From an uncultured Fidelibacterota bacterium (GTDB lineage: Bacteria; Marinisomatota; Marinisomatia; Marinisomatales; UBA1611), in the NCBI GenBank assembly GCA_913041325.1, contig CAJWHU010000058.1, positions 1 through 8,748 of the forward strand: DNA of 8,748 nt, given 5' to 3'. Shown in pieces: positions 7,733-8,748 of the stretch (position 1 is its first letter; every line of letters begins with the position of its first letter). The notes below the pieces were generated by a model, which was not told the DNA's origin, made no database searches, and saw nothing but the letters and a program-made list of their open reading frames with translations. Position numbers and translations under genes: made by a program.

Positions 7733-8523
7733 AGGCTCTTTGGTCCAACCTTCTCAAAATCACCTACTTCCGAAGAGCAATTCTAGCACACCTTCATGCA
7801 GATTACTTCCATGAATTCAACCATTCCATTTCTTTGGAGGATGATTATCGGGCATATCTTTGTGAAAACGACGCCTACGATGCCTTTTCAGAAATTTTCA
7901 TTAAGCAAGAGTATTCCGATTTCATACCCAACGAAAATATTTTAAAGGTTTTGGATATAGGGGCTAATTATGGTTATTTTAGTCTTTGGCTTCAATCAAA
8001 GCGCTCTCAGGATAAAATACATTCAACCCTAATAGAGCCTTCCCTTCGTTGTAGCAGGTCTCTTGAAAAATTGATCAAACTACCTAGACTACAAAACAGA
8101 TTTCAATATCTGCAGCGTGTTGTCGGAAATCCTGAAAAGCCACGCATAAAATTTTTTGATCGACCGTTCATGGCGGGCTCTATTTTCGAATCTGACTGTA
8201 AAGATATATCTTATTATGCCAGTACTCTAAAATCCTCAGATGTTTTCTCTCCCACTTCAAAATCTTATGACTTAGTTAAGTGCGATATAGAAGGTGGAGA
8301 ATGGGAATTAATTATAAATTACCCTTCGATTTTAGAGCACACAAGATTTCTCGTTATGGAGTGGCATAGCTGGCATTCCGGCGGCGGTAGTCTGCCTCAG
8401 ATTGAGCAGAAGCTAAATGACTTTGGGTTCCAAGTCATTAAATCGAGTGCAACGCAAAAAGCTGTAGGGCGGGACGGAGAAGTCGGACTTTTTCTTGCCA
8501 AAAATCTTAATTTTCAAAATTGA
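7729..8523 (+). CDS. FkbM family SAM-dependent methyltransferase (second copy)
   Basis: A 264-aa FkbM-type methyltransferase. Motif I is VLDIGANYGYFSLWL (Asp76, Gly78, Gly82), followed by STLIEPS as the acidic ribose-binding strand. The family motif YDLVKCDIEGGEWELI has Asp186, Glu188 and Glu191, and LVMEWHSWHSGGG follows as the strand after it. An N-terminal region of about 70 residues precedes the SAM domain. The likely reaction is O-methylation of a sugar hydroxyl in the glycan, or of a terminal residue; the acceptor is unknown. The ATG overlaps the TGA of the glycosyltransferase by four bases (ATGA), so translational coupling is likely and no SD is needed or seen. Its own TGA overlaps a candidate TTG start of the next gene (TTGA). 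Confidence 0.9.
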   Translation: MKALWSNLLKITYFRRAILAHLHADYFHEFNHSISLEDDYRAYLCENDAYDAFSEIFIKQEYSDFIPNENILKVLDIGANYGYFSLWLQSKRSQDKIHSTLIEPSLRCSRSLEKLIKLPRLQNRFQYLQRVVGNPEKPRIKFFDRPFMAGSIFESDCKDISYYASTLKSSDVFSPTSKSYDLVKCDIEGGEWELIINYPSILEHTRFLVMEWHSWHSGGGSLPQIEQKLNDFGFQVIKSSATQKAVGRDGEVGLFLAKNLNFQN

Positions 8524-8748
8524 AAGATTATGGACAAATTCCAGGAGGAAAAAATGAACTCCAACCTCTTCTTTATCCATTTCACCAATCTTATCCATTT
8601 AAATTTTGGTCAAAATTTAGATGGTGGATGAATAACAGGTTAAATCACAGCATTCAAAAACTCAATTCAAAAGGGAATTGGCTTACCGTTGTCAACCGCC
8701 TCGGAGCCCGTGGAGATACCTTGATCACCGCAAATGTAATTAGGTGTA
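8520..8748 (+). CDS. Probable GT9 (heptosyltransferase-like) glycosyltransferase, 3'-truncated by window edge
   Basis: An open frame of 76 codons runs off the window end. Codons 54-75 contain WLTVVNRLGARGDTLITANV followed by IR, which resembles the N-terminal strand and loop of GT9 enzymes such as LPS heptosyltransferases (consensus near IRLSAIGDVLLTTPVIR). Such enzymes add heptose or related sugars to LPS core or O-antigen at the inner membrane face. Two starts compete. TTG at 8520 overlaps the FkbM stop as TTGA and adds 36 residues rich in aromatic amino acids. ATG at 8628 starts MNNRLNH and overlaps, as ATGA, the stop of a short ORF with a strong SD. I give the longer form because the frame stays open and tight overlaps are the rule here, but the ATG is a serious alternative. 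Without the rest of the gene the GT9 call is moderate. Confidence 0.55.
   Translation, partial: MKDYGQIPGGKNELQPLLYPFHQSYPFKFWSKFRWWMNNRLNHSIQKLNSKGNWLTVVNRLGARGDTLITANVIRC
8573..8600 (+). repeat. Two copies of ttatccattt, 18 bases apart
   Basis: ttatccattt occurs at 8573-8582 and again at 8591-8600, a period of 18 bases or six codons. In the frame of the last gene both copies encode Tyr-Pro-Phe. The second copy supplies the base of the left arm of the adjacent hairpin; the first could offer an alternative, weaker pairing partner (CCATTT with AGATGG). It is short and may be coincidental. Confidence 0.4.
8595..8624 (+). other. Near-perfect hairpin (14 pairs, one G-U) just upstream of ATG 8628
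   Basis: Bases 8595-8608 pair with 8611-8624; the core AAATTTTG and CAAAATTT are exact inverse complements around GT. There are 14 pairs with a single G-U wobble (8599 with 8620); in RNA the innermost pair would open to leave a four-base loop. Three bases after the stem comes the alternative ATG of the last gene. No T-run follows, so an intrinsic terminator is unlikely. It could hide the 8628 start until a ribosome crossing the leader ORF or the TTG-initiated frame unfolds it. A symmetric DNA site for a regulator is another possibility. Confidence 0.45.

Larger units (their letters stand above)
8543..8631 (+). promoter_or_regulatory. Strong Shine-Dalgarno with a 25-codon ORF that ends on an ATGA overlap
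   Basis: AGGAGG at 8543-8548 is the strongest SD in the window. It is followed after 5 nt by ATG at 8554, which opens a 25-codon frame (begins MNSNLFFIHF) ending TGA at 8629-8631. That stop overlaps ATG 8628-8630, an in-frame start of the last gene. This could be a leader ORF coupling translation of the downstream gene. It could equally be chance, because the same bases are an open frame extending that gene from TTG 8520, where the SD would encode Pro-Gly-Gly. Confidence 0.3.

Noticed and set aside
4763..8523. The two FkbM genes as a duplication
   Set aside because: Outside the family motifs the proteins differ in length, N-terminal region and sequence, so separate origin within the family is more likely.

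Overview
This window is an internal slice of a surface-polysaccharide (O-antigen, LPS or capsule type) biosynthesis cluster. It holds ten protein-coding genes, all on the + strand, with gaps of 0-29 nt or 1-5 nt overlaps, so it reads as one long operon. The first and last genes are cut by the window edges. I see no rRNA, tRNA, mobile element, CRISPR array, promoter or convincing terminator, no membrane transporter, polymerase or flippase, and no stretch of even 100 bases without a gene.

Organism: the DNA is AT-rich (roughly 40% GC by eye). TTG starts look common (three or four of the eight starts with a standard codon visible in the window) and most starts have no Shine-Dalgarno sequence. With an LPS-type gene set this suggests a Gram-negative bacterium. 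Leptospira-like spirochaetes would fit the TTG usage and large glycan loci, but nothing in the sequence fixes the taxon and I hold this loosely.

Layout: 1-858 3' part of an NAD-dependent sugar-nucleotide epimerase/dehydratase; 868-1602 and 1603-2316 two tandem paralogous SAM-methyltransferase-like proteins; 2320-3372 NodB-type polysaccharide deacetylase; 3385-4734 GT4 glycosyltransferase; 4763-5512 FkbM-type methyltransferase; 5542-6591 CDP-paratose 2-epimerase-like SDR; about 6587-7732 second GT4-like glycosyltransferase; 7729-8523 second FkbM methyltransferase; 8520 to the window end, start of a probable GT9 (heptosyltransferase-like) glycosyltransferase.

Together the SDR enzymes would make or epimerise nucleotide sugars, the glycosyltransferases would assemble the repeat unit or a side chain, and the deacetylase and four methyltransferase-family proteins would decorate it. 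The gene content is a familiar type and I did not find a clearly new system. The points most worth a second look are local: a glycosyltransferase whose conserved N-terminus lies upstream of any standard start codon (near 6587-6665); a strong SD, 25-codon ORF and 14-bp hairpin just ahead of an alternative start of the last gene (8543-8631); a Phe replacing the catalytic Tyr of the epimerase; and the zero-gap, in-frame methyltransferase pair.
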